Below are positions 24,960 to 34,505 of a stretch of 64,000 nucleotides of DNA, piece by piece (within the stretch, counting starts at the first letter, position 1; each line of letters starts with the position of its first letter). This DNA is from JADLHS01 sp964594985 (GTDB lineage Bacteria; Verrucomicrobiota; Verrucomicrobiia; Limisphaerales; JADLHS01), in the NCBI GenBank assembly GCA_964594985.1, contig CAZQNQ010000024.1:1-64000 (forward strand), given 5' to 3'. A program made the position numbers and the translations under genes. The notes under the pieces were generated by a model. It searched no databases, was not told the DNA's origin, and saw only the letters and a list, made by a program, of their open reading frames with translations.

Positions 24960-27029
24960 ATGAATACCACGAAATGTTCAACCATGGCAGGCAACGCCCT
25001 TTGTCTGGCTGGTGCTGCAATCTGTCAGCGACAGGAAATCAAATCAGAGAAAACAAAAATAAAGGTTATTCTATTTTCGCTAGCCTTAGTGGTTGCAGGT
25101 AACGTCTCTGCTGCGAATGTCCCCTCCGGTGTGACCGGGCTGTGGCGCTTTCAGAACAGTGCGGACAAGTTGAAGGCAACGATCGGCACAGATCTGGTAA
25201 ATAGCAATCCAGACAACGGCATGTGGTGGTCGGGGCCCTGGACTGACATCGGTGTGGAATCTTGGCACACAAAATACAGCGATGGCGGTATTATTCAGGA
25301 TCGGAGTTTCGATTACCTTACGGTTTATCATGGCATTGGCGCGGAAGGCAAAGGCGCTGGCACTTATATCAACAAATATACCATTGCCGTTGATTTCTTT
25401 GCCGGTGCCAACTTGAACAGCTTATACCAGACGGCGTTTAATGGTAATGCCAATGACGGTGACCTATGGGTTGATGCCACAACGCCAACCAGTGCCGTCA
25501 TCGGGGTTTCTGGCATTGGTTATTCTGCAGCGACTTTTGATGCAACTAAATGGCATCGCATCGTATGGTCCGTTGACAATGGAAATTTCTTCCGGGTTTA
25601 TGTGGACGGAACGTTGTTCCTCGATGGTGCCGGTCAGGATATTGATGGCAGATGGTCCTTGGAACTGGATCGATTCCATCTTTTCGCGGACGACAGTTGG
25701 GAAGACGCCTGGTGTTTTGCCGGTACCGTAGCCGTATGGAATCGTCCGTTGACAGATGTTGAAATCGCCGAAATGGGTGGCTGGATTGGTAGCGCCGCTT
25801 CTCCGACGCCACTGCTTTTTGCCAGCCAAGCCCCCGCACTTACCTCCGTGTCGCCAGCAAATGGCGAGACCAACGTTGCGCCGAATTTTTCCTATCAGGC
25901 CACCATCTTGGATCCGGATGGGGCGATAGACACCAACTCCATCCAATTGCTGCTCGATGGTGTCCCGGTGACTCCCGTCGTCACGGTCACAGCGACAAAG
26001 GTTATCAAGTTTTCCAGCGGCGGTTTGCTCCGCAGCGGATCAACGCACACATATACGCTGATTGCCGGGGCAGATGGTATCTATTCTACAAATGAAGTAA
26101 CCTTCAAGGTCCAGAACTACACGGCCTACGAGTGGCGTTTTACCCAAGGCGACCTCGGGGCCGCGCTCGGAAGCGGCGTCATGGATTACGCTGATCCCGG
26201 CAACGCTGGGCTCACGTCTTTCGGAACGACCGATGGCAGCACCGTTCCGCATATTGCTGGCACGCCAGCCAAATACATGCACGTCCCGGCCTTCACCTCA
26301 GACACCGACGGCTATTATTTGAGCTTGGTTGACAGTGGCCCAAATACTGGCACCAATGCCCAGATCAATCGTTATACCATTCTCTTTGACATGATGGAGC
26401 CGGGCCCACTGGACTGGACGGCGTTCTTCAATACCGATCCATACAATCTTAACGACGCCGACTTTTATCTTGCTGCGGACGGCTCAGTCGGAATTGGCGG
26501 CGGCGGTTATTCTGCCGCCGGTCTTGTTACTCCAGGCAGTTGGAATCGCATTGCCCTCGTTGCCGACCTTGAAGCCAACACGCTCACCTATTTCGTCAAT
26601 GGCGCGAACGTCAAAACGCGCGCCGCCGATGGCCTTGCGGGGCGCTGGGCGCTCTACTCTAATCAGGACTTCGGCCCTGATTTGCTTCTGTTCAACGAAG
26701 GTGACAGTGGGGGCACTTACACTCATGAACTGTACGTGAGCAGCGTGGCCTTGACGGATCGCGTGTTGAGCGCATCAGAGATCGCCGGACTTGGTTCGGC
26801 CAAGGCGACCGGTATTTTTGTTCCCAGCCTTGCGCCCAAGCCCACACTTTCCATTCAGGCATCCAGCGCCGGTGCGATGGTTTCCTGGCCGACAAATTAC
26901 GTTGGCTACGCACTGGAGCAAACGGACAGCCTTGTCGCCCCGCAGTGGAAGCCTGTGGCTGGTGTTACCAATAATGCCGCAACTGTTTCCGGGACTGGAT
27001 CCAGCAAGTTCTATCGCCTTGCCCAGTAA
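24960..27029 (+). CDS. secreted LamG-type protein with two LamG-like domains and a C-terminal tail module
   Basis: 689 residues. The signal peptide is internal to the N terminus (VILFSLALVVAGNVSA), so the first 34 residues may be an overlong n-region or the true start may be later. Domain order: LamG-like jelly roll (about 50-280; ATKWHRIVWSVDNGNFFRVY, SWEDAWCFAGTVAVWNRPL), an Ig-like domain (about 290-380; SPANGETNVAPNFSYQAT), a second LamG-like domain (about 390-620) and a C-terminal module ending GSSKFYRLAQ. The first LamG domain is a close paralogue of the PEP-CTERM protein at 37524-38348. It follows the Cys-rich lipoprotein and precedes a GH172 gene. Probably a surface carbohydrate-binding protein. 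Confidence 0.8.
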   Translation: MNTTKCSTMAGNALCLAGAAICQRQEIKSEKTKIKVILFSLALVVAGNVSAANVPSGVTGLWRFQNSADKLKATIGTDLVNSNPDNGMWWSGPWTDIGVESWHTKYSDGGIIQDRSFDYLTVYHGIGAEGKGAGTYINKYTIAVDFFAGANLNSLYQTAFNGNANDGDLWVDATTPTSAVIGVSGIGYSAATFDATKWHRIVWSVDNGNFFRVYVDGTLFLDGAGQDIDGRWSLELDRFHLFADDSWEDAWCFAGTVAVWNRPLTDVEIAEMGGWIGSAASPTPLLFASQAPALTSVSPANGETNVAPNFSYQATILDPDGAIDTNSIQLLLDGVPVTPVVTVTATKVIKFSSGGLLRSGSTHTYTLIAGADGIYSTNEVTFKVQNYTAYEWRFTQGDLGAALGSGVMDYADPGNAGLTSFGTTDGSTVPHIAGTPAKYMHVPAFTSDTDGYYLSLVDSGPNTGTNAQINRYTILFDMMEPGPLDWTAFFNTDPYNLNDADFYLAADGSVGIGGGGYSAAGLVTPGSWNRIALVADLEANTLTYFVNGANVKTRAADGLAGRWALYSNQDFGPDLLLFNEGDSGGTYTHELYVSSVALTDRVLSASEIAGLGSAKATGIFVPSLAPKPTLSIQASSAGAMVSWPTNYVGYALEQTDSLVAPQWKPVAGVTNNAATVSGTGSSKFYRLAQ

Positions 27030-27121
27030 TCCGGAAAACGCCAAGCTTTGGCCGGACATAAGGCTCGCCAAAACTTGCGTTTTTTAAGCGGTCGGCCTCA
27101 AATCAACCCAAGCAACCGAAC

Positions 27122-28648
27122 ATGAAAACTTTCCCCCTGGCACTTGTCGCGATACTTTTGCTGAAAACCACGAGTGCGTTCGCGCAAGATTCCCTCGGCA
27201 ATCCGCTGGGCGGTCTGGAGAAGTTGAAAAACTTTGAAACCAAGCGGGCGTCCTCATCCGACCCAAATTGGAAGAACGGCAACGCCGACCTGCGCCCGAT
27301 CAAGCCCGGCGGCACGCTGACACTGGCTGAACTCGACGGCCCCGGAAAGATCGTTCACATTTGGTGTACGATTGCCCAGAGCGATCCCTTCTACTCGGCC
27401 AAGCTGACCTTGCGAATATATTGGGACGGTGAGGAACATCCGAGCGTGGAATGTCCGATCGGTGATTTTTTCGGCATCGGCTTCGGCGTGGACAAGCCGT
27501 TCACTTCGATTCCAATTCGCATCACCTCCGAGGGCAAGGGCCGCAATTGCTATTGGCCGATGCCGTTCCGCAAGAAAGCGCGCATCACTGTCACCAACGA
27601 AAGCGACAAACGCTGTGACTGTTTCTATTACTACATTGACTGGCAAAAGCATCCTTCGCTGCCGGAGGATACTGCCTATTTTCACGCCATGTATCGCCAG
27701 GAGTTTCCATGCGTGATGGGGACAAATTATTTGATCGCCGACCTCGAAGGACGCGGCCACTACGTCGGCACAATCAAAAGCGTCTATCATGTTTCGCCGG
27801 GCTGGTATGGTGAAGGCGACGATTTCTTTTTCATTGATGGTGAAAAAGAACCCAGCCTGCGCGGCACGGGCACGGAGGATTATTTTTGTGACGGCTGGGG
27901 CTTTCGCGAGCAAGCCGGGCCGTTTTATGGAACACCGCTGTGGGAAGGTTTCAACACCGGCGATCGCGGCACGGCTTATCGGTTTCATGTTCCGGATCCA
28001 GTCACCTTTCAAAAATCTCTGCGCCTCGAGATTGAACACAAGGGCTATCAGAAATTCCCCGATGGCAAGAGTGACGGCTGTATCGAACGCGATGATTTGT
28101 TCTCCAGCGTTGCGATCTGGTATCAAACTGAACCCCATAAACCCTGGCCTGCCCTGCCTGCGGGAATCGATCGCATCCCGTTCCATGAACGGTTGCTGCT
28201 GAAAGGTCATGAAGCTGTCGCAAGCGCGAAACATTCTGATGATGCACTCGAAGTTCAGGAACTAGGCGGCGTCACCGACAACAAACAACTCTGGCTCAAG
28301 CCGACCAACGACCAAGGTTGGGTGGAAGTTTCATTTAAGACCGACAAAGATCAACCGCTCGGTCTCACCTGCAAAGTCATTCACTCTTGGGATTACGGCA
28401 TGTACCGCGTGAAACTCGACGGCAAGGAAGTCGGTCAGTTCGATCTCTATGCTCCTGCGTTCACGCCCGCTGAACATAAACTCGGCACGCATCAACTTGC
28501 CGTCGGCACCCACACGATCCGCTTCGAATGCGTGGGCAAATCTGAAAAGTCCGCCGGATACTTTCTGGGTTTCGACGCGCTTCTGGCGCGCACCCCAGTT
28601 TACAGTCGCGCGCCCAGCGTGGACTTGCGCACCCTGCAAAAGCAATGA
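27122..28648 (+). CDS. secreted DUF2961 / GH172 protein (2)
   Basis: 508 residues with a signal peptide (LALVAILLLKTTSAFA). The DUF2961 domain covers about residues 25-360: GPGKIVHIWCTIAQ, LRIYWDGEEHPSVECPIGDF, WPMPFRKKARITV, GRGHYVGT, and the acidic block RGTGTEDYFCDGWGF. About 130 residues follow as a separate beta-sandwich (QGWVEVSFKTDKDQPLGLTC ... AGYFLGFDALL), as in many family members. A furanosidase role is inferred from characterised GH172 enzymes. The second ribose-type permease starts 73 bases later, so hydrolysis and uptake are probably coupled. Confidence 0.86.
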   Translation: MKTFPLALVAILLLKTTSAFAQDSLGNPLGGLEKLKNFETKRASSSDPNWKNGNADLRPIKPGGTLTLAELDGPGKIVHIWCTIAQSDPFYSAKLTLRIYWDGEEHPSVECPIGDFFGIGFGVDKPFTSIPIRITSEGKGRNCYWPMPFRKKARITVTNESDKRCDCFYYYIDWQKHPSLPEDTAYFHAMYRQEFPCVMGTNYLIADLEGRGHYVGTIKSVYHVSPGWYGEGDDFFFIDGEKEPSLRGTGTEDYFCDGWGFREQAGPFYGTPLWEGFNTGDRGTAYRFHVPDPVTFQKSLRLEIEHKGYQKFPDGKSDGCIERDDLFSSVAIWYQTEPHKPWPALPAGIDRIPFHERLLLKGHEAVASAKHSDDALEVQELGGVTDNKQLWLKPTNDQGWVEVSFKTDKDQPLGLTCKVIHSWDYGMYRVKLDGKEVGQFDLYAPAFTPAEHKLGTHQLAVGTHTIRFECVGKSEKSAGYFLGFDALLARTPVYSRAPSVDLRTLQKQ

Positions 28649-28721
28649 CGGAACCGCCAGCTTTTCGAAGAACCCGATGGACAAGCCGCCCGCGCGTTAA
28701 GAGAATCATCGCATTATCCGC

Positions 28722-29732
28722 ATGAGCGACACGCCGACGATCAAATACAAGCGAATCCAGGAAACCTTTGCGAGCCCTGCCGCGCGGGCGCTCATTGCCC
28801 TCGCATTGGTGATAGTCTTAGGAACAATCTTCAACGCCGACGGCGCGTTCTTCAAGTTTGGCACACATCGCGACGCCCTCCGGCAGGCGTCGGTTTACGG
28901 GATTCTGGCCTGCGGGCTCACGCTGGTGATTCTTTCCGGAGGAATTGATCTGGCGGTTGGAAGTGTGCTGGCACTGACGGCAGTTTGCGGATCAACGATG
29001 GCGATTCATTGGGGCTGGTCGGGTTGGCTGGTATTTCCGGTGTGTCTTCTCATCGGGGGCATCAGCGGTGGCCTGTCCGGACTGGTAACGGCTCGATTGC
29101 GCGTGCAGCCATTCATCGCGACCCTCGCCATGATGGTGCTGGCGCGCGGAGCTGCCAAATATGCTTCCGGCGGAATGAAGGTTTCCACCGCCGTCAAAGG
29201 TGCCGATGGCAGTTACAACTATGTTGAAGTTCCGGCGCTGTTCCGCGGAATTGATACGCGTATTTTCGGCGGCAATGTATCCGTGGTTATGGTGATTTTT
29301 CTGTTGTGCGTGGCCATGGCGTGGTTCGTTCTCTCCCGCCATATCTGGGGACGTTACCTTTACGCCATCGGCAACAATGAACAGGCGACGCGTTACTCCG
29401 GAGTGCCGGTCACGCTGGCCAAGGGTTGCGCCTACGTGGCCTCCGGCATGTTTGCAGCTGTCGCGGGACTTTGTCAGGCGGCGCAGGAACAGCAAGGCGA
29501 TCCTGAAGCGGGCATGGGTTACGAATTGATCGCAATCGCGATGGTCGTGATTGGCGGTACGAGTTTGAATGGCGGACGCGGCGGAATCGGGCTCACGCTG
29601 CTCGGAGTGCTGACCATCGGCTACATGGACAAAATTCTCAGCATCAACGCGGTGCCGGAAGCGGGACGGTTGATGCTCACCGGAGTCATAATCGTGGCTG
29701 CGGTGCTTACCCAGCGTCGTCGGCAAAATTGA
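28722..29732 (+). CDS. ribose-type ABC importer permease (second)
   Basis: 336 residues, RbsC/BPD_transp_2 family. Hallmarks: GLTLVILSGGIDLAVGSVLA, FIATLAMMVLARGAAKY, GRYLYAIGNNEQATRYSGV and IAMVVIGGTSLNGGRGGIG. An insertion of about 30 residues after the fifth membrane segment (GGMKVSTAVKGADGSYNYVE) is larger than in the first permease, as seen in YtfT/YjfF-like galactofuranose importers, which may hint at a furanose substrate. Followed after 29 bases by its binding protein. No ATPase gene is adjacent. Confidence 0.9.
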   Translation: MSDTPTIKYKRIQETFASPAARALIALALVIVLGTIFNADGAFFKFGTHRDALRQASVYGILACGLTLVILSGGIDLAVGSVLALTAVCGSTMAIHWGWSGWLVFPVCLLIGGISGGLSGLVTARLRVQPFIATLAMMVLARGAAKYASGGMKVSTAVKGADGSYNYVEVPALFRGIDTRIFGGNVSVVMVIFLLCVAMAWFVLSRHIWGRYLYAIGNNEQATRYSGVPVTLAKGCAYVASGMFAAVAGLCQAAQEQQGDPEAGMGYELIAIAMVVIGGTSLNGGRGGIGLTLLGVLTIGYMDKILSINAVPEAGRLMLTGVIIVAAVLTQRRRQN

Positions 29733-29761
29733 ATTCAACCAATCACCAAACACAAACCAAC

Positions 29762-30733
29762 ATGCGAAAACAACTCACCCAATCCCTATCGGCGGTCGCT
29801 CTTGCTCTGGCGGTTGTATTTTTCAATGGCTGTTCTGATTCTTCCAAGCCAGCCAGCAACGACAAAAACAGTGACACCAAGGACCGTGTTTACACCATCG
29901 GCATGTCGCAGTGCAATCTCGGCGAGCCGTGGCGGGTACAAATGAACGAGGACATCAAGAACGCCGCCGAAAAACATTCCAACCTGAAGGTCGTCTTCAA
30001 GGACGCGCAAAACGACACCCTGAAGCAGCGGGCGCATGTTGAGGAATTCGTCAGTTCCAAGGTGGACCTGATCATCATCAGCCCCAAGGAGGCTCAGCCG
30101 ATCACGGAACCGGTTGCCAAAGCCATGGAAGCGGGCGTGCCCGTCATCGTTCTGGATCGGGCGCTGCTCGGGGACAAGTTCACCTGTTTCATTGGAGCCA
30201 ACAACAAGAAGATCGGCAAGGCGGCGGGTGAATGGATCGTCAAGACCCTTGCCGGCAAAGGGAACGTGGTGGAATTGATGGGTCTGCAAACCTCGACGCC
30301 CGGCCAGGACCGGCACAGCGGTTTTGTGGAAGGCATTGCCGGCTCGGACATCAAGGTCATCTTCAGTGCTGACACGAAATGGCTCGAACCGGACGCTCGC
30401 AAGGAAATGGAATCGGCCCTCGCCCGTTTCGACAAAATTGATCTTGTCTATGGACACAACGATCCCGCCGCCCACGGCGCTTACCTCGCCGCCAAGGCAG
30501 CAGGCCGGGAGGGCATCAAGTTCGTGGGCATTGACGCCCTGCCCCAGGAAGGTGTGGCTTACGTCAGTCAGGGAATCCTCGACGCGACATTTCAGTATCC
30601 CACCGGCGGTGGCGAGGCGATTGATACCGCGTTAAAGATTTTGAAGGGCGAACAAGTGCCAAAGGAAATCGTTCTGGGCACGCGTTTGTTCGACAAAAGC
30701 AACGTGGCCCAGGGCGGGGTGGAGTTGAAATAA
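29762..30733 (+). CDS. ribose-type ABC importer, periplasmic binding protein (second)
   Basis: 323 residues. Lipoprotein signal ending FFNGCSDSS, then a Peripla_BP_4 fold: YTIGMSQCNLGEPWRVQMNE, SSKVDLIIISPKEAQPIT, VIVLDRALLGDKFTCFIGAN and LVYGHNDPAAHGAYLAAKA. The opening SQCNLGEPWR is characteristic of the YtfQ (galactofuranose-binding) branch more than of RbsB, which supports a furanose ligand (inference). The ATG at 29762 gives the signal directly; an upstream in-frame start adds eleven polar residues. Gene order is permease then binding protein, the reverse of the first set. Confidence 0.9.
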   Translation: MRKQLTQSLSAVALALAVVFFNGCSDSSKPASNDKNSDTKDRVYTIGMSQCNLGEPWRVQMNEDIKNAAEKHSNLKVVFKDAQNDTLKQRAHVEEFVSSKVDLIIISPKEAQPITEPVAKAMEAGVPVIVLDRALLGDKFTCFIGANNKKIGKAAGEWIVKTLAGKGNVVELMGLQTSTPGQDRHSGFVEGIAGSDIKVIFSADTKWLEPDARKEMESALARFDKIDLVYGHNDPAAHGAYLAAKAAGREGIKFVGIDALPQEGVAYVSQGILDATFQYPTGGGEAIDTALKILKGEQVPKEIVLGTRLFDKSNVAQGGVELK

Positions 30734-30825
30734 TTGACGCGGGCGACTGGGCCGGCTTCGAAGCCCCAGTTGCCGTCCTTGCATCACTGATTGTCGCGCA
30801 TCAATTCCTTCAATCGTGCCGGCCC

Positions 30826-32976
30826 ATGTATTCGCGCCGCAGATTCATCCAGACCAGTGTGGCTCTTGGCGTTGGTGCTGCGTTCCCATTGGAAATCGTC
30901 GCGGCGATTGAAGGCGATCCCCAATTCGAGCCGGAAAAACCCCTGATTGCCGCGCCGCGCGAACCCGCCGCCTGGCCGGAGTTCAGGAAACGACTCACGG
31001 CGTGGCGCGAGGAGAAGCGACGGCACCTGAATTACTCGGGCGCACTCTACGAGCGTCCGGAGTTCGAGTGGGTGAAGATCTGTTTCTCCTGCTGTTTCCT
31101 GATGCTGTGCGATGAAACGTTTTATGACCCGGCCCGCGGCGAATTCACCGTCGAAACGGTTCTGGAACATGGCCGGCGCGAATTCGGCGGTTACGATGCA
31201 GTCGTGTTGTGGCATGCGTATCCGCGCATCGGCTTTGACGAGCGCAATCAATTCGATTTTTACCGGGACATGCCTGGCGGTTTGTCCGGATTGCGCAAAG
31301 TGGTCCGCACCCTGCACACGCGCGGTGTGAAAGCGTTCATTAATTACAACCCGTGGGATACCGGCACCCGCCGCGAGGACCGAAGCGATCTGGACGCACT
31401 TGCAGAGATCGTCCGCAGCATTGAGGCGGACGGCATATTCCTCGACACGATGGATCATGGAACGGCGGAGTTTCGCGCCAAACTGGATGCCGCGAGACCT
31501 GGAGTGGGGTTGGAAAGCGAAGGCGCGTTACCACTCGATCGCGTCAGCGATCATCACTTAAGCTGGGCACAATGGTTTACTGACAGTGAAGCGCCCGGAG
31601 TCCTGCGCAACAAATGGTTCGAGCGCCGCCACCTCCAACATCAGGTCAGACGCTGGGATCGCGACCACAGCGGCGAGTTGCAAACCGCTTGGATGAATGG
31701 CAGTGGAATGATGATCTGGGAAAACGTTTTCGGCACGTGGGTCGGTTGGAACGCGCGCGATCGTTCAATCCTTCGCGCCATGCTGCCGATCCAACGCCGA
31801 TTCGCGGATATTTTCGCGGGCGAGAACTGGACGCCGCTCGTCCCCACCGAACAGGCGGATGTCTATGCCAGCGAATGGGGCGACGACAACTTCCGCCTGT
31901 GGACGCTGGTGAACCGCTCGGAGAAACGCATTGATGGTGGCTTGTTGAAAGTTGCAACAACCGGAGAACGCTTCTTCGACCTCATCGCCGGAGAAGAAGT
32001 AACGCCAGTTTTCAATAATGGTTCTGCCGGGTTGGGCGGGCATATTCTGCCGCGCGGCGTCGGATGTTACGCTGCCCTTGGGCCGAGTGCTGCGTCCGGC
32101 GCAAGCTGGCGCGCCTTCCTCGCCAACCAACGGACTTTGAACCGGCGCGCGGACTGGAGCACACGCTTCCCCGAGCGCCGACCGATCCTGTTGAAATCGA
32201 CTGCCACAAAAAAAATGCCGCACGCGCCCAAGGGCATGGTTGAGATTCCTGCCGCTGGATTCATGATGACTGTGGAGTTCCGCATTCGTGAGTGCGGCTT
32301 CTATGAATCGTCGGAGGAACAGGGCTTCGTCGGACCGGACTTGTACAAAAACAGGGAATTTAGCAGTAAGGTCAGCCTGACTCGTTATGCGATGGATGAA
32401 ACACCTGTGACCAACGCCCAGTATTTCGAGTTCTTAAAATCTTCGCGGTACCGGCCCCGTCACCCGGAAAATTTCCTGCGGCATTGGGCCAATGGCACGC
32501 CGCCGCCGGGAAAGGACGCGCATCCGGTGGTTTATGTGGATCTCGAAGACGCCCGCGCTTACGCCCGCTGGGCCGGCAAACGATTACCAACCGAAGCAGA
32601 GTGGCAATATGCCGCCGAAGGCCCCGAGCATCTTCGTTATCCTTGGGGTGATGCGATGCGTACGAACGTTTGCAATGACGGCCAGACAGGCCAGACCACA
32701 GCAGTAAAGAGTTTTCCGGCGGGGCGCTCCGCATTTGGGTGTTACGACCTGTGCGGGAACGTCTGGCACTGGACGGAAAGCGAGCACAGTGACGGGCGCA
32801 CCCGTTTTTGCATACTCAAGGGTGGAAGTTGGTTTAAGGCACAGGGTTCGATCTGGTATGCCGACGGCGGTCCCCTGCCCTGTCATTTTGCCGCGAAGTT
32901 CCTGCTGATCTGGCCCGGTTTGGATCGTTGCTCCACCGTCGGTTTTCGCTGCGCCGCCGATTTGATCCAGAGCTAA
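30826..32976 (+). CDS. TAT-exported fusion: putative glycosidase-like barrel plus FGE/SUMF1-like domain
   Basis: 716 residues. A twin-arginine signal (SRRRFIQTSVALGVGAA) leads into about 430 residues with a TIM-barrel glycosidase look (YDAVVLWHAYPRIGFDERNQ, GVKAFINYNPWDTG, EADGIFLDTMDHG, GLESEGALPL, MIWENVFGTW); I do not recognise the exact family. From about residue 468 there is a formylglycine-generating-enzyme-type domain (KGMVEIPAAGFMM, RLPTEAEWQYAAEG, YPWGD, NVWHWTES, KGGSWFKAQGSIWY, VGFRCAAD). In true sulfatase-activating enzymes the stretch after GGS carries the active-site cysteines; here it is FKAQGSIWY with none, so copper-dependent formylglycine formation is unlikely and a binding role is more probable. 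It stands alone between the second importer and the regulator. Confidence 0.75.
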   Translation: MYSRRRFIQTSVALGVGAAFPLEIVAAIEGDPQFEPEKPLIAAPREPAAWPEFRKRLTAWREEKRRHLNYSGALYERPEFEWVKICFSCCFLMLCDETFYDPARGEFTVETVLEHGRREFGGYDAVVLWHAYPRIGFDERNQFDFYRDMPGGLSGLRKVVRTLHTRGVKAFINYNPWDTGTRREDRSDLDALAEIVRSIEADGIFLDTMDHGTAEFRAKLDAARPGVGLESEGALPLDRVSDHHLSWAQWFTDSEAPGVLRNKWFERRHLQHQVRRWDRDHSGELQTAWMNGSGMMIWENVFGTWVGWNARDRSILRAMLPIQRRFADIFAGENWTPLVPTEQADVYASEWGDDNFRLWTLVNRSEKRIDGGLLKVATTGERFFDLIAGEEVTPVFNNGSAGLGGHILPRGVGCYAALGPSAASGASWRAFLANQRTLNRRADWSTRFPERRPILLKSTATKKMPHAPKGMVEIPAAGFMMTVEFRIRECGFYESSEEQGFVGPDLYKNREFSSKVSLTRYAMDETPVTNAQYFEFLKSSRYRPRHPENFLRHWANGTPPPGKDAHPVVYVDLEDARAYARWAGKRLPTEAEWQYAAEGPEHLRYPWGDAMRTNVCNDGQTGQTTAVKSFPAGRSAFGCYDLCGNVWHWTESEHSDGRTRFCILKGGSWFKAQGSIWYADGGPLPCHFAAKFLLIWPGLDRCSTVGFRCAADLIQS

Positions 32977-33003
32977 GCCGGCATAAAAAACACACCCGCC
33001 CAA

Positions 33004-34236
33004 TCAGCCCAAGGATTTCTCCAAGATCGCCACGGGCTCACTTGAACCTTCTTGCACCTGTCGCCGGAATCGTCCAGGAGTAACACCAACTTTCAGCCGA
33101 AAGATCGCGTTAAAATACTCGGAGTGTTTGAAGCCGGATCGTTCGGCAATCTCCGACAACGAGAGGTCGGTTTCACCGAGCAGTTGCCGGGCGCGATCCA
33201 GTTGCACTCGCATGATCTCGGCTTTGGGCGAGCGGCCGACCAAGCCCGCAAACCGGCGTTCCAATACCGTGCGCGACAACGCCGCCACACGTACCAGGTC
33301 CGGCACCTGGATGCCCTCGCAGGCGTGCTCGCGGATGAACCGTAGCACCGAGGCCACCGCGCGATCCGGGATGGCGAGCACATCGGTGGACTTGCGCGTA
33401 ATCACGCCCAATGGCGGCACGAATTGAGCGCGCTTCGGCGGCTTATGCCCATGCATCATGCGGTCCAGCAACGCGGCGGCTTCGTAACCGATGCGCATGG
33501 TGTTCGGCTCAACACTCGTCAGCGGTGGGTCGGAGAGTTCGCACAACACTTCGTCGTTGTCCACACCCACCACCGCAACTTCGTCGGGCACGAGCAGACC
33601 GAGGACGCGGCAGGCTTTCATGACTTGCTGGCCGCGAATGTCGTTACAAGCCATGATACCAACCGGCTTGGGCAATTTAGCGAGCCAGCGCATCAGGTCG
33701 GCCTCGAAGTTGATTTCCCGTTGTTCGAGCGCGATCGTGCCGGCAGCGCGCACCGACCCGGGCGGGTGATAAGCCTGACAGGTGCCGCCGAGCTGTGCAA
33801 CCCGTTCGGCAAACCAGCGTGAGCGTTCGTCCGAGTAGTTCGCACCGACGAATCCACAGAAGGCATAGTGTCGAAAGCCCCGCTCCTGCAAATGTTCGGC
33901 GGCGAGCGCGGCGACGCTCCTTTCGTCCGTGTCAATGAGGGGAAAACTGAGACCCGGCACGGACCCTCGCAGATCAACCACCGGCAGGGCCATCCGGCTA
34001 ACCGCCTTGGCCACGGCGCGAGTTTCAATCCGCGCGATAATCCCCTCACCCTCCCAATCCGCCAGCCAGGCCGCTTGCGTCCAACTCCACTCTTCAAACG
34101 AGATGGCCCACCTTTCGTGCTCGCGAACGTATTTGGAGATGCCGCGCAACAGCCCGCGACCATAGGCGCGGGACGACTCAATCAAGAGCGCGACACGACG
34201 GCGCTGGGTGGTTCGGGGGGCGGTACGGCGCGGCAT
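33004..34236 (-). CDS. XylR-like AraC-family transcriptional regulator
   Basis: 410 residues. The N-terminal two-thirds is a LacI/periplasmic-binding-protein type sugar sensor (RRVALLIESSRAYGRGLLRG, LPVVDLRGSVPGLSFPLIDT, GIMACNDIRGQQVMKACRVLG, VAVVGVDNDEVLCELSDPPL). The C-terminal 100 residues are an AraC double helix-turn-helix (VASVLRFIREHACEGIQVPD, LSLSEIAERSGFKHSEYFNA, VGVTPGRFRRQ). This is the E. coli XylR architecture, in which a pentose binds the first domain and activates catabolic promoters. It is divergent from the third GH172 gene across a 269-base intergenic region, the natural place for its operator. Confidence 0.9.
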   Translation of the reverse strand: MPRRTAPRTTQRRRVALLIESSRAYGRGLLRGISKYVREHERWAISFEEWSWTQAAWLADWEGEGIIARIETRAVAKAVSRMALPVVDLRGSVPGLSFPLIDTDERSVAALAAEHLQERGFRHYAFCGFVGANYSDERSRWFAERVAQLGGTCQAYHPPGSVRAAGTIALEQREINFEADLMRWLAKLPKPVGIMACNDIRGQQVMKACRVLGLLVPDEVAVVGVDNDEVLCELSDPPLTSVEPNTMRIGYEAAALLDRMMHGHKPPKRAQFVPPLGVITRKSTDVLAIPDRAVASVLRFIREHACEGIQVPDLVRVAALSRTVLERRFAGLVGRSPKAEIMRVQLDRARQLLGETDLSLSEIAERSGFKHSEYFNAIFRLKVGVTPGRFRRQVQEGSSEPVAILEKSLG

Positions 34237-34505
34237 AAGGATGCTCTGGCCAGCTCAGACGACGAGATTGGTGAGGTGGAAAAACCTCAATCCCGGCCAC
34301 CGACTCCCTTGGTTGGATGCGGCAGCCTCAAGCAAGTGGGCATGCTTAACGGTTCGAGAATATGTGGCGTTACCCATTTTGGAGGCCAAGTCTTTACCGG
34401 GCGCGGGCAAAACCTCAACAAAAAAACGAAAACCCTCAATGACATCCGGCCATAACTTTACTATTCAAGAGCCATCTGAACCTTCAAACTGAACTTCTGG
34501 CATCG
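34237..34505. promoter_or_regulatory. divergent intergenic region between the XylR-like gene and a GH172 gene
   Basis: 269 bases with both flanking genes reading away from it, so two promoters must lie here. I see a GGGCATGCTTAA-type half palindrome near 34336 and A-rich tracts at 34418-34436. No confident operator can be drawn by eye. Confidence 0.3.
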
